From Iamia sp964643485 (GTDB lineage Bacteria; Actinomycetota; Acidimicrobiia; Acidimicrobiales; Iamiaceae), in NCBI GenBank assembly GCA_964643485.1, contig CAZXRA010000307.1, forward strand, positions 1 through 26,139: 26,139 nt of DNA. Reading direction: 5' to 3'. Below, one piece after another: positions 1-7,278 of this stretch. Position 1 is the stretch's first letter, and the number at the start of each line of letters is the position of its first letter. Both the position numbers and the translations under genes were made by a program. The notes under the pieces were generated by a model. It did no database searches. It had not been told where the DNA came from and saw nothing but the letters and a program-made list of their open reading frames with translations.

Positions 1-217
1 CGAGGGCCCGCACCACGCTGGTCACGGTGGCCAGGCTCGACCCCGTGCCGTGCTCGAGGGCGTGGAGGGCCGACACCGACACGCCGGCGTCCCGGGCCAG
101 GTCGGCCTGGGTGCGCCCTTGACGTCGGCGGAGCTCGCGCGCCTGGGAACCGACGTGGGCCTCCCACTCGGCGACGGTGCGTCGTAGCCCGAGGTCGGAG
201 GGAGACGACATCGTCAT
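1..217 (-). CDS. XRE-family helix-turn-helix regulator (partial, C-terminus off window)
   Basis: Reading the minus strand from ATG at 217 gives MTMSSPSDLGLRRTVAEWEA and continues to the window edge (72 residues visible). Residues about 25-60 read as a Cro/CI-type helix-turn-helix: an ELRRRQGRTQADLARDAGVS helix pair followed by VSALHALEHGTG, the usual 'Q-x-DLA-x-x-AGVS-x-x-x-x-x-x-E-x-G' pattern of XRE DNA-binding domains. A second ATG at 211 is in frame, but 217 is preferred because a TAGAAT hexamer ends exactly 7 bases upstream of it, suggesting a leaderless transcript. The gene lies downstream of and co-directional with the polysaccharide locus, separated by an AT-rich stretch rich in inverted repeats that could hold its own operator. 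The target is unknown and the C-terminal half is not visible. Confidence 0.8.
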   Translation of the reverse strand, partial: MTMSSPSDLGLRRTVAEWEAHVGSQARELRRRQGRTQADLARDAGVSVSALHALEHGTGSSLATVTSVVRAL

Positions 218-224
218 CTGGGGG

Positions 225-230
225 ATTCTA
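225..230 (-). promoter_or_regulatory. Putative -10 box of the XRE gene (leaderless)
   Basis: TAGAAT on the minus strand, then 7 bases (CCCCCAG), then the ATG at 217. The spacing puts the transcription start at or next to the start codon. No convincing -35 hexamer was found. The dyad arm TCAGTGAT (236-243) lies just upstream and could be an operator. Confidence 0.5.
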
Positions 231-235
231 CAGGT

Positions 236-332
236 TCAGTGATGATCCGCTACACCGGAAGAATAAAACCTTGATATTCCATAGATTCCTAGATGGAAAG
301 GCCGAGATCTGTGGAATATCCTAGATCACTGA
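236..332. repeat. Outer inverted repeat TCAGTGAT / ATCACTGA
   Basis: TCAGTGAT at 236-243 and ATCACTGA at 325-332 are perfect 8-base inverted copies flanking the AT-rich intergenic region, with the terminator-like hairpin nested between them. The right copy overlaps the stop codon of the glycosylphosphotransferase gene. A direct repeat TCCTAGAT also occurs at 287-294 and 319-326. These may be half-sites for the adjacent XRE regulator; this is inference from position only. Confidence 0.35.
273..320 (-). terminator. Hairpin after the exopolysaccharide operon
   Basis: GATATTCCATAGAT (273-286) and ATCTGTGGAATATC (307-320) are 14-base inverted arms with a single mismatch (a G-U pair in the minus-strand RNA) and a 20-base loop. 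Read on the minus strand the hairpin starts 5 bases after the TGA of the glycosylphosphotransferase gene and is followed by AAGGTTTTATTC, a weak T-rich tract. That fits an intrinsic terminator closing the polysaccharide operon. The AT-rich arms are atypical for this genome, so an operator role is also possible. Confidence 0.5.
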
Positions 333-1867
333 GCGCCGCGGCGGAAGAGGACGACAGGGACGGTCTTGGCCAGGATGGCCAGGTCGATGAGCAGTGACCA
401 GTTGTCGACGTAGTAGAGGTCGAGGCGGGTGTAGTCCTCGAAGCTCGACTCGGAGCGCCCGTTCACCTGCCACATGCCGGTGATGCCCGGCGTCACCCGC
501 AGGCGGTGGGTGAGCAGGGGATCCCAGGCCTCGGTCTCGTGGGGCAGGGCCGGCCGGGGGCCCACCAGGCTCATCTCCCCCCGCACCACGTTCCAGAACT
601 GGGGCAGCTCGTCGATCGACGATCGGCGCAGGATGCGGCCCACCCGGGTGACCCGGGGGTCGTCTCGCATCTTGAACAGGGGTCCGTCGGCCTCGTTGGC
701 CGCCAGCAGCTCGAATCGGCGGGCCTCGGCGTCAGCCACCATGGTGCGCAGCTTCAGCACCTGGAAGGGCCGGCCGTTGCGCCCCACCCGGACCTGGCGG
801 AACAACACCGGTCCCGAGGTGTCGAGCCGGATGGCGACGGCGGCGACGGCCAGGATCGGGGCGGTGAGCACCATGGCCGTGGTAGCCAGGACGATGTCGA
901 AGGTGCGCTTGGCCATCCGCCGCCAGCCCCCCCGCTGCACGGGCTCGACGTAGACGACGGGGAAGCGGCCCAGAGGCCGGACGACCAGGCGCTGCGAAGC
1001 GATGTCACGCAGGGTCGACGACAGCTCGACGTGGACCCCCCGGTCGAGGAGGTCGCGGGCCAGGCGGTTGGTGGTGCTGCTCTCGATGGCCGAGGCGGCG
1101 ACGATCACCGAGGCGCGGGGCCGGGCCCGCAGGATCTCGGCCGCATCGGCCACGGTGCCCAGCAGCGGGATGCCCGGCACCGGCTCGGCGTCGGTGCTGG
1201 TGTCGTCGACGAAGCCCAGCACCTGGTAGCCGAGCCAGGGATCGGACCGCAGCATGGCCGCCAGCTCCCGACCCTCGGGGTTGGCCCCGGCGATCACCAC
1301 GTTGCGCACCAGGCGGCCCCGGGCCCGCATGAGGCCGAAGATGCGCCGGGCCACCTCCCGCTCGATCGACATCAGCACGGTCACGACCACGAAGAGGACG
1401 AGGACCCGGGAGCGGGGGATGTCCACGTCGCCGAAGTAGCCGAACAGGGCGACGCCCATGGTGCCCAGGAAGGTGGCGTTCACCACTCGGCGCACCTCGT
1501 CGATGCGGCGGCCGATGAAGCGGATGTTGTAGAGGCGCTGGCCCGAGAGGATGGCCAGCCAGAGGGGGAGGGCGGCCAGGCCGACGAGCAGGAACTGGAC
1601 GTCGCTGCTGCCGTGCGGGCTGTTGCGGGCCAGGTCGGTGAGCAGCGTGCTCAGACCGACGGCCGCCATCACCATGGCCAGGTCGGCCGTGCCCAGCACC
1701 AGCTTGGGGTCGACCCGTGGAGGGCGGGGCTCGGCCACCGCCGCCCGCGGCGAAGTCGGGAAGGCGAAGGTGTCGGCGGGCTGGGTGATGGTCACGGCGG
1801 TGGTCCTGCTCCTCGGCCACACAGAGTAGTGGAAAATGCTACGGAGAGCACGCAGCGAAAGGAACAT
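326..1867 (-). CDS. Exopolysaccharide polyprenyl glycosylphosphotransferase (initiating enzyme)
   Basis: This membrane enzyme transfers a sugar-1-phosphate from a nucleotide sugar to undecaprenyl phosphate, the first step of repeat-unit assembly. Order of parts: about four N-terminal hydrophobic segments, a Rossmann-like CoA-binding_3 region (RNVVIAGANPEGRELAAML), a further membrane segment (KRTFDIVLATTAMVLTAPIL), then the C-terminal Bac_transf catalytic domain with KLRTM, DPRVTRVGRILRRSSIDELP, NVVRGEMSLVGPRP and TPGITGMWQVNGR, all hallmarks of the WcaJ/CpsE/RfbP family. Length (513 aa) is normal. The start is uncertain: ATG at 1867 has GAGAG six bases upstream; GTG at 1921 and GTG at 1795 are in-frame alternatives. 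It is the last gene of the locus, 163 bases after the Wzz/BY-kinase gene, so it may also have a promoter of its own. The sugar cannot be read from sequence. Confidence 0.9.
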   Translation of the reverse strand: MFLSLRALRSIFHYSVWPRSRTTAVTITQPADTFAFPTSPRAAVAEPRPPRVDPKLVLGTADLAMVMAAVGLSTLLTDLARNSPHGSSDVQFLLVGLAALPLWLAILSGQRLYNIRFIGRRIDEVRRVVNATFLGTMGVALFGYFGDVDIPRSRVLVLFVVVTVLMSIEREVARRIFGLMRARGRLVRNVVIAGANPEGRELAAMLRSDPWLGYQVLGFVDDTSTDAEPVPGIPLLGTVADAAEILRARPRASVIVAASAIESSTTNRLARDLLDRGVHVELSSTLRDIASQRLVVRPLGRFPVVYVEPVQRGGWRRMAKRTFDIVLATTAMVLTAPILAVAAVAIRLDTSGPVLFRQVRVGRNGRPFQVLKLRTMVADAEARRFELLAANEADGPLFKMRDDPRVTRVGRILRRSSIDELPQFWNVVRGEMSLVGPRPALPHETEAWDPLLTHRLRVTPGITGMWQVNGRSESSFEDYTRLDLYYVDNWSLLIDLAILAKTVPVVLFRRGAQ

Positions 1868-1936
1868 TCCCTGCTCTCTTCGGCATCCGGGGCGGGAATG
1901 GGAGGGTTCCCGGGTGACCACGGTGCGCGTCGGTCG

Positions 1937-1962
1937 GTCACTGGGCGCATCAAGCCAGTCAC
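1937..1962. repeat. Imperfect hairpin between the Wzz/BY-kinase and glycosylphosphotransferase genes
   Basis: GTCACTGG (1937-1944) and CCAGTCAC (1955-1962) form an 8-base stem with one mismatch around a 10-base loop. It could be an operator or an attenuation hairpin upstream of the glycosylphosphotransferase. There is no T-tract. Confidence 0.25.
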
Positions 1963-1969
1963 CGTGCGG

Positions 1970-1991
1970 GCTGTCGATTCGCTGTCGATTC
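1970..1991. repeat. Two tandem copies of an 11-base unit
   Basis: GCTGTCGATTC occurs twice head-to-tail (1970-1980 and 1981-1991) in the 163-base gap upstream of the glycosylphosphotransferase gene. It could be paired regulator sites one helical turn apart or a small slippage repeat. Confidence 0.4.
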
Positions 1992-2030
1992 GCTGGCCGA
2001 CGGCGAGTCCGCGGGGAGGAGGAGGGTGGG

Positions 2031-3566
2031 CTACACCCGCAGGCCGTAGGCCGAGGCGCTGGCCGAGCGGCGGCTGGTGTCGGTGTCGTTGTTGAGCGCC
2101 GCCCCCACCACCTGGGCCCCGGCCAGGGCCAGCTCGCTGCCGGCCTCGGTCACCTGGGCCGTGCTGGCCTGAGCGAGGGACACCACCATGAGGGTGGCGT
2201 CCATCATCGGGGCCAGCACCAAGACGTCGGCCACCGCCAGCACCGGCGGGGTGTCGACGATGATGTGGTCGAAGCCGTGAGCCAGCTCCTCCAGGGCCCG
2301 GGCCGTCGTGGTCGAGCCCAGGAGGTCGGTGGGGTTCTCCACCGGCGAGCCCCGGGTGATGACGACCAGGTCGCCGACGCGACGCTCCACGTCGTCGATG
2401 GTGGCGTGGCCGACCAGCAGGTCGGAGAAGCCGGGGGCGGCGGGCAGGTCGAACAACTCCTCGACCCCGCCGCGCCGGAGGTCGGCCGAGATCAGCAGCA
2501 CCTTGCGGCCGCCCTGGGCCATGGCCACGGCCAGGTTGGCGGCCACCGTGGTCTTGCCCTCGCCGACGACGGAGCTGGTGATGGCGAGGGTGCGCACCTG
2601 GGCGGCCTGGCTCGACAGCAGCACCGACGTGCGCAGGCGACGGAAGGCGTCGGCCTCGGGGCCGTTGGGGGCGTGGACGGTGACCAGGGCCGTGCCCCGG
2701 TGCCGGTAGCGCTCGGCGAAGACGGGGATGCTGCCCAGGGCGTTGACGCCCAGGGTGCGCTGGAGGTCGGCCGCCCCCCGCACCCGGGTGTCGAGGCGGT
2801 CGAGCACGAAGGCCAGGCCCAGGCCGAGGAGGAGCCCACCGGCCAGGGCCGCGGCCAGGGTGCGGGCCAGGCCGCGCGGTGCCTCGTCGAGGGGCAGCCG
2901 GGCCGGCGTGATGATCGTCCCGCCGTCGACCACCTCGGCCTGCACGTCGGTGAGCTCGGTGGTCAGGTCGCTGAGGGTGTTCGACTGCTGGTCGATGGCG
3001 TTCTGGGCCCGTCGGGCCTCCTGGCTGTCGGGCTCGGCGTCGTCGAGGATCTCTTGCTGGGCTGCGATCCCCTCCTGCACGCTCTCCATGCGGGCCTGGT
3101 AGGTGGCGGCCCGCTCGTCCCGGGTGGCCTGCTGCTCGGCCTCCTTCTGAGCCACGTAGGCCTCGGCGAAGGCTTGGGCTCCCTCCCGGGCCGCCCGGGG
3201 GTTCGAGGCGCGGTACGACACGTCGATCACCCGGGCCTCGGTGGGGGCGGCGGCGCTCACGTGGCGCAGCAGCTCACGGGTGTCGGCGTCGCCGGCGATG
3301 GCCTCGGCCGCCCGCTGGGCCACCAGCTCGGACTGGACCACGGCGATCTCGGTCTGCACCTCGGCCGCCTGGGCCTGGGCGTTGGGCGTGCCCTCGACGG
3401 GAGGGAGAGCGACCCGGGCCGTGGACCGGTAGACCGCGGGCCGGGTCAGGCCGTAGCCCGCTCCGAGCATGAGGCAGAGGAGGACGGTGATCCCGACCAC
3501 GAGATAGCGGCGGCGGATGACCCCGAGGTAGTCACCCAGCTCGACCGAGGACGGCTCAACGGCCAT
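2031..3566 (-). CDS. Polysaccharide chain-length determinant fused to a BY-kinase-type ATPase (Wzz/CpsD family)
   Basis: 511 residues. Residues 1-45 carry a first membrane helix (YLVVGITVLLCLMLGAGYGL). A long, partly coiled-coil extracellular Wzz region follows (about 50-225), then a proline-rich stretch and second helix (about 232-256), then a cytoplasmic ATPase. The Walker A is VVGEGKTT (333-340) and the Walker B IIVDTPPVL (about 435-443). The Walker A' motif, usually hhhDxDxR, reads LLISADLRR with Ser360 where the first Asp is expected. The tail holds only one tyrosine (Tyr507) instead of a tyrosine cluster. The protein should control chain length and export; its kinase activity is doubtful. 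ATG at 3566 has AGAGAGGA seven bases upstream. It lies 57 bases after the flippase gene. Confidence 0.9.
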   Translation of the reverse strand: MAVEPSSVELGDYLGVIRRRYLVVGITVLLCLMLGAGYGLTRPAVYRSTARVALPPVEGTPNAQAQAAEVQTEIAVVQSELVAQRAAEAIAGDADTRELLRHVSAAAPTEARVIDVSYRASNPRAAREGAQAFAEAYVAQKEAEQQATRDERAATYQARMESVQEGIAAQQEILDDAEPDSQEARRAQNAIDQQSNTLSDLTTELTDVQAEVVDGGTIITPARLPLDEAPRGLARTLAAALAGGLLLGLGLAFVLDRLDTRVRGAADLQRTLGVNALGSIPVFAERYRHRGTALVTVHAPNGPEADAFRRLRTSVLLSSQAAQVRTLAITSSVVGEGKTTVAANLAVAMAQGGRKVLLISADLRRGGVEELFDLPAAPGFSDLLVGHATIDDVERRVGDLVVITRGSPVENPTDLLGSTTTARALEELAHGFDHIIVDTPPVLAVADVLVLAPMMDATLMVVSLAQASTAQVTEAGSELALAGAQVVGAALNNDTDTSRRSASASAYGLRV

Positions 3567-3623
3567 GACGGGATCCTCTCTGTCGGACGAAGAGTAGGGG
3601 GGCGCGCCGGGCGCAGCGGGGGA

Positions 3624-5219
3624 TCATCGTGACCTCCGCAGCACGTCGCCCACGCCCATGCGGTCGGGGCTTGTCCCGATGCCGACGGCGATCACCGCTC
3701 CGCCGAGGACGAGCCCCACGGCGAGGCCCGGGATGGTGGCCCCCAGGGTGAGGCGGCTCAGGCCGAGGACGACGCCCGCCCCGCCGGCCACCACCAGGGC
3801 GCGCAGGCTGCGGGCTCCGAAGGGCTGGATGCCGAGCAGGCGCCACATCTGCACCAGGGGCAGCCCGTTGGCCACGATCAGGCTGAGGGCCCAGGCCACG
3901 GCGGCGCCCCGCACCCCGAACGGGGGGATGAGGAGCAGGTTGGCCCCCACGTTGACGACCAGGGCGATCCCGGTGTTGACCAGGCTGAGGCGGCTCCGCC
4001 CGGCCATGAGCAGGAGCATGTCGATGGGCCCGGCCGCCGCGGCCAGCAGGAAGCCCACGCCGGTGATGGCGATGACGGCGGCGCCCTCGTCGAAGCCGTC
4101 GCCGAAGGCCCCCACCAGGAGGGGGGCGAAGGCCATGGCCGTGAAGTAGGCGGGCCAGGCCAGGAGCACGAACCAGGCCGTCGCCCCCTGGAACAGGCGG
4201 CGGGCGCCGGCGGCTCCCTCGGTGGCGAGGAGGGCCGAGATCTGGGGCCCGAAGGCGGTGGTGACGGCGTTGCCGGCGATGTTCCCGGCGATCAGCCAAC
4301 GGGTGGCGGCGGTGTAGACGCCGACGGCCTCGCTCCCCTCCAGGGCCCCGAGGAGCAGGGCGTCGATCCAGGTGATGGCCAGGGCGAAGACGCCGGCCAA
4401 TGACCGGGGCAGGGCGAAGCCCCAGAAGCGGCGGCGCAGTTCGGCCACGGGCAGCGGGGCGGGGCCGGGGCTCCGGTCGAGGCGGCCGGCGAGGTCGCGC
4501 TCGGCCCGGCGCAGCAGGGCTGTCGACCAGAGGGCGATGGGCACCAGGGCTACGGCGAAGGGCCCGGCCCAGGCCAGGGCCACGGCGGTGACGCCCCCCC
4601 CGGCGGCCAGGACGGCCAGGGCCATCACCGGCAAGGCGGCCGAGCGGGCCACCCGCTCGACGACCACGTCGGGGAGCATGGTGCCGAAGCCTCGGCTGCC
4701 GCCCTCGACGGCCTGGTAGGCGGCGGCCACGGGGATGAAGGGAGCCAGCACCCGCAGGTACTGGCTGAGATCGGCGCTGGCGCCGTCCTCGCTGAGGAGG
4801 CGGCCCAGGGGTCCGGCCAGGGAGAAGACGGCCAGGCCGGCGGCCGAGGCCACGAGCACCACCGGGGGCAGGGCGATGCGGTAGAGGGTGCCGATCTCGC
4901 CGTGGCGGCCGCGGGCCCGGAAGCGGCTGATGAAGCGGACGAGGGCCAGGTCGGTGCCGGCCATGGCCGAGCGGGCCACGATGTTGAACACGGCGATGGC
5001 GGTGAGGAGCGTTCCGGCCCCGGAGGCCCCCAGCCGGCGGGTGATCACGATGATGAAGAGGAACCCGGTGAGGCCGAACACGCCGAAGCCCACGAGGTTC
5101 AGCAGGCTGGAGCGGCCCAGGGTGCCTTGCTCCGACGCGTGGTCCGACACCGGCGCGGGGCCGTCGTCGGCCCCGTCGGGGCGCGCCGCCGCCATGGAGG
5201 GCGAGGAGGTGGGGTTCAC
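3624..5219 (-). CDS. Wzx-type polysaccharide flippase
   Basis: 531 residues with roughly 12-14 hydrophobic helices, matching the polysaccharide biosynthesis/MurJ-like (MOP) flippase family that moves lipid-linked oligosaccharide repeat units across the membrane. The first helix begins at about residue 37 (LLNLVGFGVFGLTGFLFIIV), followed by the typical 'RRLGASGAGTLLTAIAVFNI' stretch. The start is set by a GTGA overlap: GTG at 5219-5217 overlaps the TGA of the upstream sulfotransferase (5218-5216), with GGACGGA just before. A much longer upstream open frame exists but is only the shadow of the sulfotransferase. Together with the Wzy-like protein and the Wzz/BY-kinase it completes a Wzx/Wzy-type assembly route. 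The exact oligosaccharide specificity is not deducible. Confidence 0.9.
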   Translation of the reverse strand: MNPTSSPSMAAARPDGADDGPAPVSDHASEQGTLGRSSLLNLVGFGVFGLTGFLFIIVITRRLGASGAGTLLTAIAVFNIVARSAMAGTDLALVRFISRFRARGRHGEIGTLYRIALPPVVLVASAAGLAVFSLAGPLGRLLSEDGASADLSQYLRVLAPFIPVAAAYQAVEGGSRGFGTMLPDVVVERVARSAALPVMALAVLAAGGGVTAVALAWAGPFAVALVPIALWSTALLRRAERDLAGRLDRSPGPAPLPVAELRRRFWGFALPRSLAGVFALAITWIDALLLGALEGSEAVGVYTAATRWLIAGNIAGNAVTTAFGPQISALLATEGAAGARRLFQGATAWFVLLAWPAYFTAMAFAPLLVGAFGDGFDEGAAVIAITGVGFLLAAAAGPIDMLLLMAGRSRLSLVNTGIALVVNVGANLLLIPPFGVRGAAVAWALSLIVANGLPLVQMWRLLGIQPFGARSLRALVVAGGAGVVLGLSRLTLGATIPGLAVGLVLGGAVIAVGIGTSPDRMGVGDVLRRSR

Positions 5220-6121
5220 GTCTCCGTCCACGGCGGGGGGGTGGGCATCTCGGCCCGCAGCCAGGCGTCGGACTCGGCCGTGGCGGCCCGGATCCGTTCC
5301 ACCGCCGCGGGGGGGATGGCCCCCTGGCTGCGCGGGTTCCAGCGCCCGGGGGTGACGGGGCGGCGGCTCAGCCCCAGGAAGTCGTGCAGGCGGTCGACGA
5401 CGGGCCCCGGGTCGCGGTCGAGCTCCTCGTTGTAGAGCACGAGCACCCGCTCGCGGCCCACGGCGGCCCACAGCCGCTCGATCTGCTCCTGGTACCGGCC
5501 CCGGGCGATGTAGGAGTTGTGCTGGTGGGCCAGGTGGTGCCCGGGCCGCTGGGCCAGGACGGTCTCGGCCTCGGCCAGGCGGACGGGCTCGGCCTCGAGG
5601 GCAGCCTCGAAGTCGGCCAGGGTCTCCCAGCCCCGGGCCCGCTCGTGGTGGAACTGCGACCACGCCCGGGTCACCGGGTCGCGCAGGATCATCACCAGGC
5701 GCACGTCGAGGAGCCGCTCGGCGATGCGGGCGGGGGCGAAGGGGTGGAACCCGTAGTACGGGGCGGCCTCGCCCACCCGCACCGGCTCACCGGCCGCCTC
5801 GGCCTGGCGGTCGACGGTGCGCTGCCGGGCGAAGCCCGACCGGTACCACGACAGGGGTCGGTGGTAGTCGACATCGAACCAGTGGACGCTCTTGGTGAGC
5901 CGCGGGAAGCGGACGGCCGGGTGCTCTTGAAGGAGGCGGTAGAGGGTGGTGGTGCCGGCCCGCTGGGCGCCGACGATCAGGAAGTCGGGGGTGACCCGCC
6001 ACCGGGCCGTCGGACGGGCGGCCCACCGGGAGGCGGCGAGGCCGGCGAGGAACAGCCGGTAGCGCTGGGCCTCGGTGAGCCCGTGACGGTCCCGGGCCCG
6101 TCGGTCGCGTCCGTCGCTCAT
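5216..6121 (-). CDS. PAPS-dependent sulfotransferase (heparan/NodH-like type)
   Basis: 301 residues. The 5'-phosphosulfate-binding loop is seen at residues 48-61 (LIVGAQRAGTTTLYRLLQ) and the 3'-phosphate-binding motif at about 144-155 (MILRDPVTRAWSQF, with Arg147 and Ser155), the two signatures of the P-loop-like sulfotransferase fold. The length matches the family. Its role here is predicted to be transfer of sulfate from PAPS to a sugar hydroxyl of the lipid-linked repeat unit or polymer. No signal peptide is seen, so it should act in the cytoplasm. ATG at 6121 overlaps the TGA of the kinase-like gene (ATGA), and its own stop overlaps the flippase start (GTGA), so the three are probably translationally coupled. 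The acceptor sugar is unknown; a non-carbohydrate acceptor cannot be excluded. Confidence 0.88.
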   Translation of the reverse strand: MSDGRDRRARDRHGLTEAQRYRLFLAGLAASRWAARPTARWRVTPDFLIVGAQRAGTTTLYRLLQEHPAVRFPRLTKSVHWFDVDYHRPLSWYRSGFARQRTVDRQAEAAGEPVRVGEAAPYYGFHPFAPARIAERLLDVRLVMILRDPVTRAWSQFHHERARGWETLADFEAALEAEPVRLAEAETVLAQRPGHHLAHQHNSYIARGRYQEQIERLWAAVGRERVLVLYNEELDRDPGPVVDRLHDFLGLSRRPVTPGRWNPRSQGAIPPAAVERIRAATAESDAWLRAEMPTPPPWTET

Positions 6122-7278
6122 CGGCCCACCGTCCCGCCGAGGGTGGGGTCGCCGTCGATGGCGGCGACCAGCGGCCGGGCCGCGCCGAGGGCCCCGAACC
6201 GGGCATCGGCCGCGAAGCGGGCCCGGAGGGCCAGGAAGTAGGCGGCGATCAGGAGGGGCACGTCGTCGTCGCCGTAGCCCAGGGCCCCGAAGGTGACCTC
6301 TTCGTAGGCCCGGACGGCGGCCACGGCGTCACCCAGGGTCGTGCCGTCGCGGAGCATGGCCACCATGAACCGGTTGTGCACCAGGTCGAGGCCCAGGGGG
6401 ACGGGGCCGGTGGCCCGCTCCCAGTCCCAGACGTGGAGGCGGTCGTCCGACCAGGTGGCGTTCCAGGGGGCGAGGTCGCCGTGCCACGTGCCGAAGGGCC
6501 AGGCCCGCCCGGCCAGGGCGGGTTCCAGTCGTCCCATCAGGGTGCCGAGGGCGCCCTGCGGGTCGACGGTCGTATCGTCGGCCAGGGCGGCGAGGCCCTT
6601 CCACCACGCCCCCTGGGTGACCTCCTCGAGGGTGACCGGTCCGGCCACGGCTCGGATCACCTCGGGCGTCAGGTCGAGGTTGCCGGCGCTCTCGGTGATG
6701 TCCAAGGGGGCGAGGACGAGCAGCCGCCGCCCGTGCCAGTCGCCGTGGGCCAGCACCTCGGGGACCACGATCGGGGCCGGGGGGTGGTGGGCGACGAGGG
6801 TGGCGGCCTCGTGGGCCACCAGCTCGTCGGTGTGGGCGTCGACGCCCAGCTTGGCCCAGGCCCGGATGGTGCCGTCGGGGCCGATCACCTGGATGACGGG
6901 CTTGCGGTTGGGGCGGGGCGCCCCCAGGGCCACGGCCAGGTCGACGCCGTCCTCCCCGAGGAGGCGGCCCAGGTGGCGGCGCAGGCCGGGGTCGTCGTCG
7001 GACCCGTCGGCGACCCGCAGCCCGCCGGGGAGCAAGCGTCCGGCCCCCACCCGGAGAGCGGCGCCGACGAGGACTCGGGCGGCGGCATCACCCCGGCCGG
7101 AGCCGGGCCGGAGGACCGTCCCCCGAGCGTGGCGTCGGGTCGTGGGCAGGACGTAGCGAGGCCGGTCCCGGCGGGGCAGGACGGCATAGGCGCGCGTCGC
7201 CCCGTGGGGTGAGGCCGGCCCGAGCAGGGCGGCCACCGCGTCGAGGGCGGTGGCATCGGTGCGCAGCGAACCGGTCAC
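6118..7278 (-). CDS. Aminoglycoside-phosphotransferase-fold kinase of the polysaccharide locus
   Basis: 386 residues. The C-terminal half has intact APH/choline-kinase-type motifs: Lys143 (WAKLG) and Glu157 (HEAATL) as the ATP-anchoring pair, HGDLAPWN at 266-273 as the catalytic Brenner motif, and VWDWERA around Asp285 as the metal-binding aspartate. The first 120 or so residues are unlike classical APH enzymes and contain no motif I recognise. The gene is bounded by a GTGA overlap with the polymerase gene and an ATGA overlap with the sulfotransferase gene, so it belongs to the pathway. It probably phosphorylates a sugar, polyol or lipid-linked intermediate; antibiotic resistance is unlikely in this setting. 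The substrate is not deducible. Confidence 0.78.
   Translation of the reverse strand: MTGSLRTDATALDAVAALLGPASPHGATRAYAVLPRRDRPRYVLPTTRRHARGTVLRPGSGRGDAAARVLVGAALRVGAGRLLPGGLRVADGSDDDPGLRRHLGRLLGEDGVDLAVALGAPRPNRKPVIQVIGPDGTIRAWAKLGVDAHTDELVAHEAATLVAHHPPAPIVVPEVLAHGDWHGRRLLVLAPLDITESAGNLDLTPEVIRAVAGPVTLEEVTQGAWWKGLAALADDTTVDPQGALGTLMGRLEPALAGRAWPFGTWHGDLAPWNATWSDDRLHVWDWERATGPVPLGLDLVHNRFMVAMLRDGTTLGDAVAAVRAYEEVTFGALGYGDDDVPLLIAAYFLALRARFAADARFGALGAARPLVAAIDGDPTLGGTVGR

Noticed and set aside
506..3632. Long plus-strand open frames (506-2095, 1836-3632) opposite the polysaccharide genes
   Set aside because: They are antisense shadows of GC-rich codons: products are Gly/His/Arg/Val-rich, low in complexity, and the opposite strand carries clear conserved domains.
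5220..5663. Upstream extension of the flippase frame
   Set aside because: It overlaps the sulfotransferase coding sequence in another phase and has no family similarity; the GTGA overlap at 5216-5219 gives a natural start.
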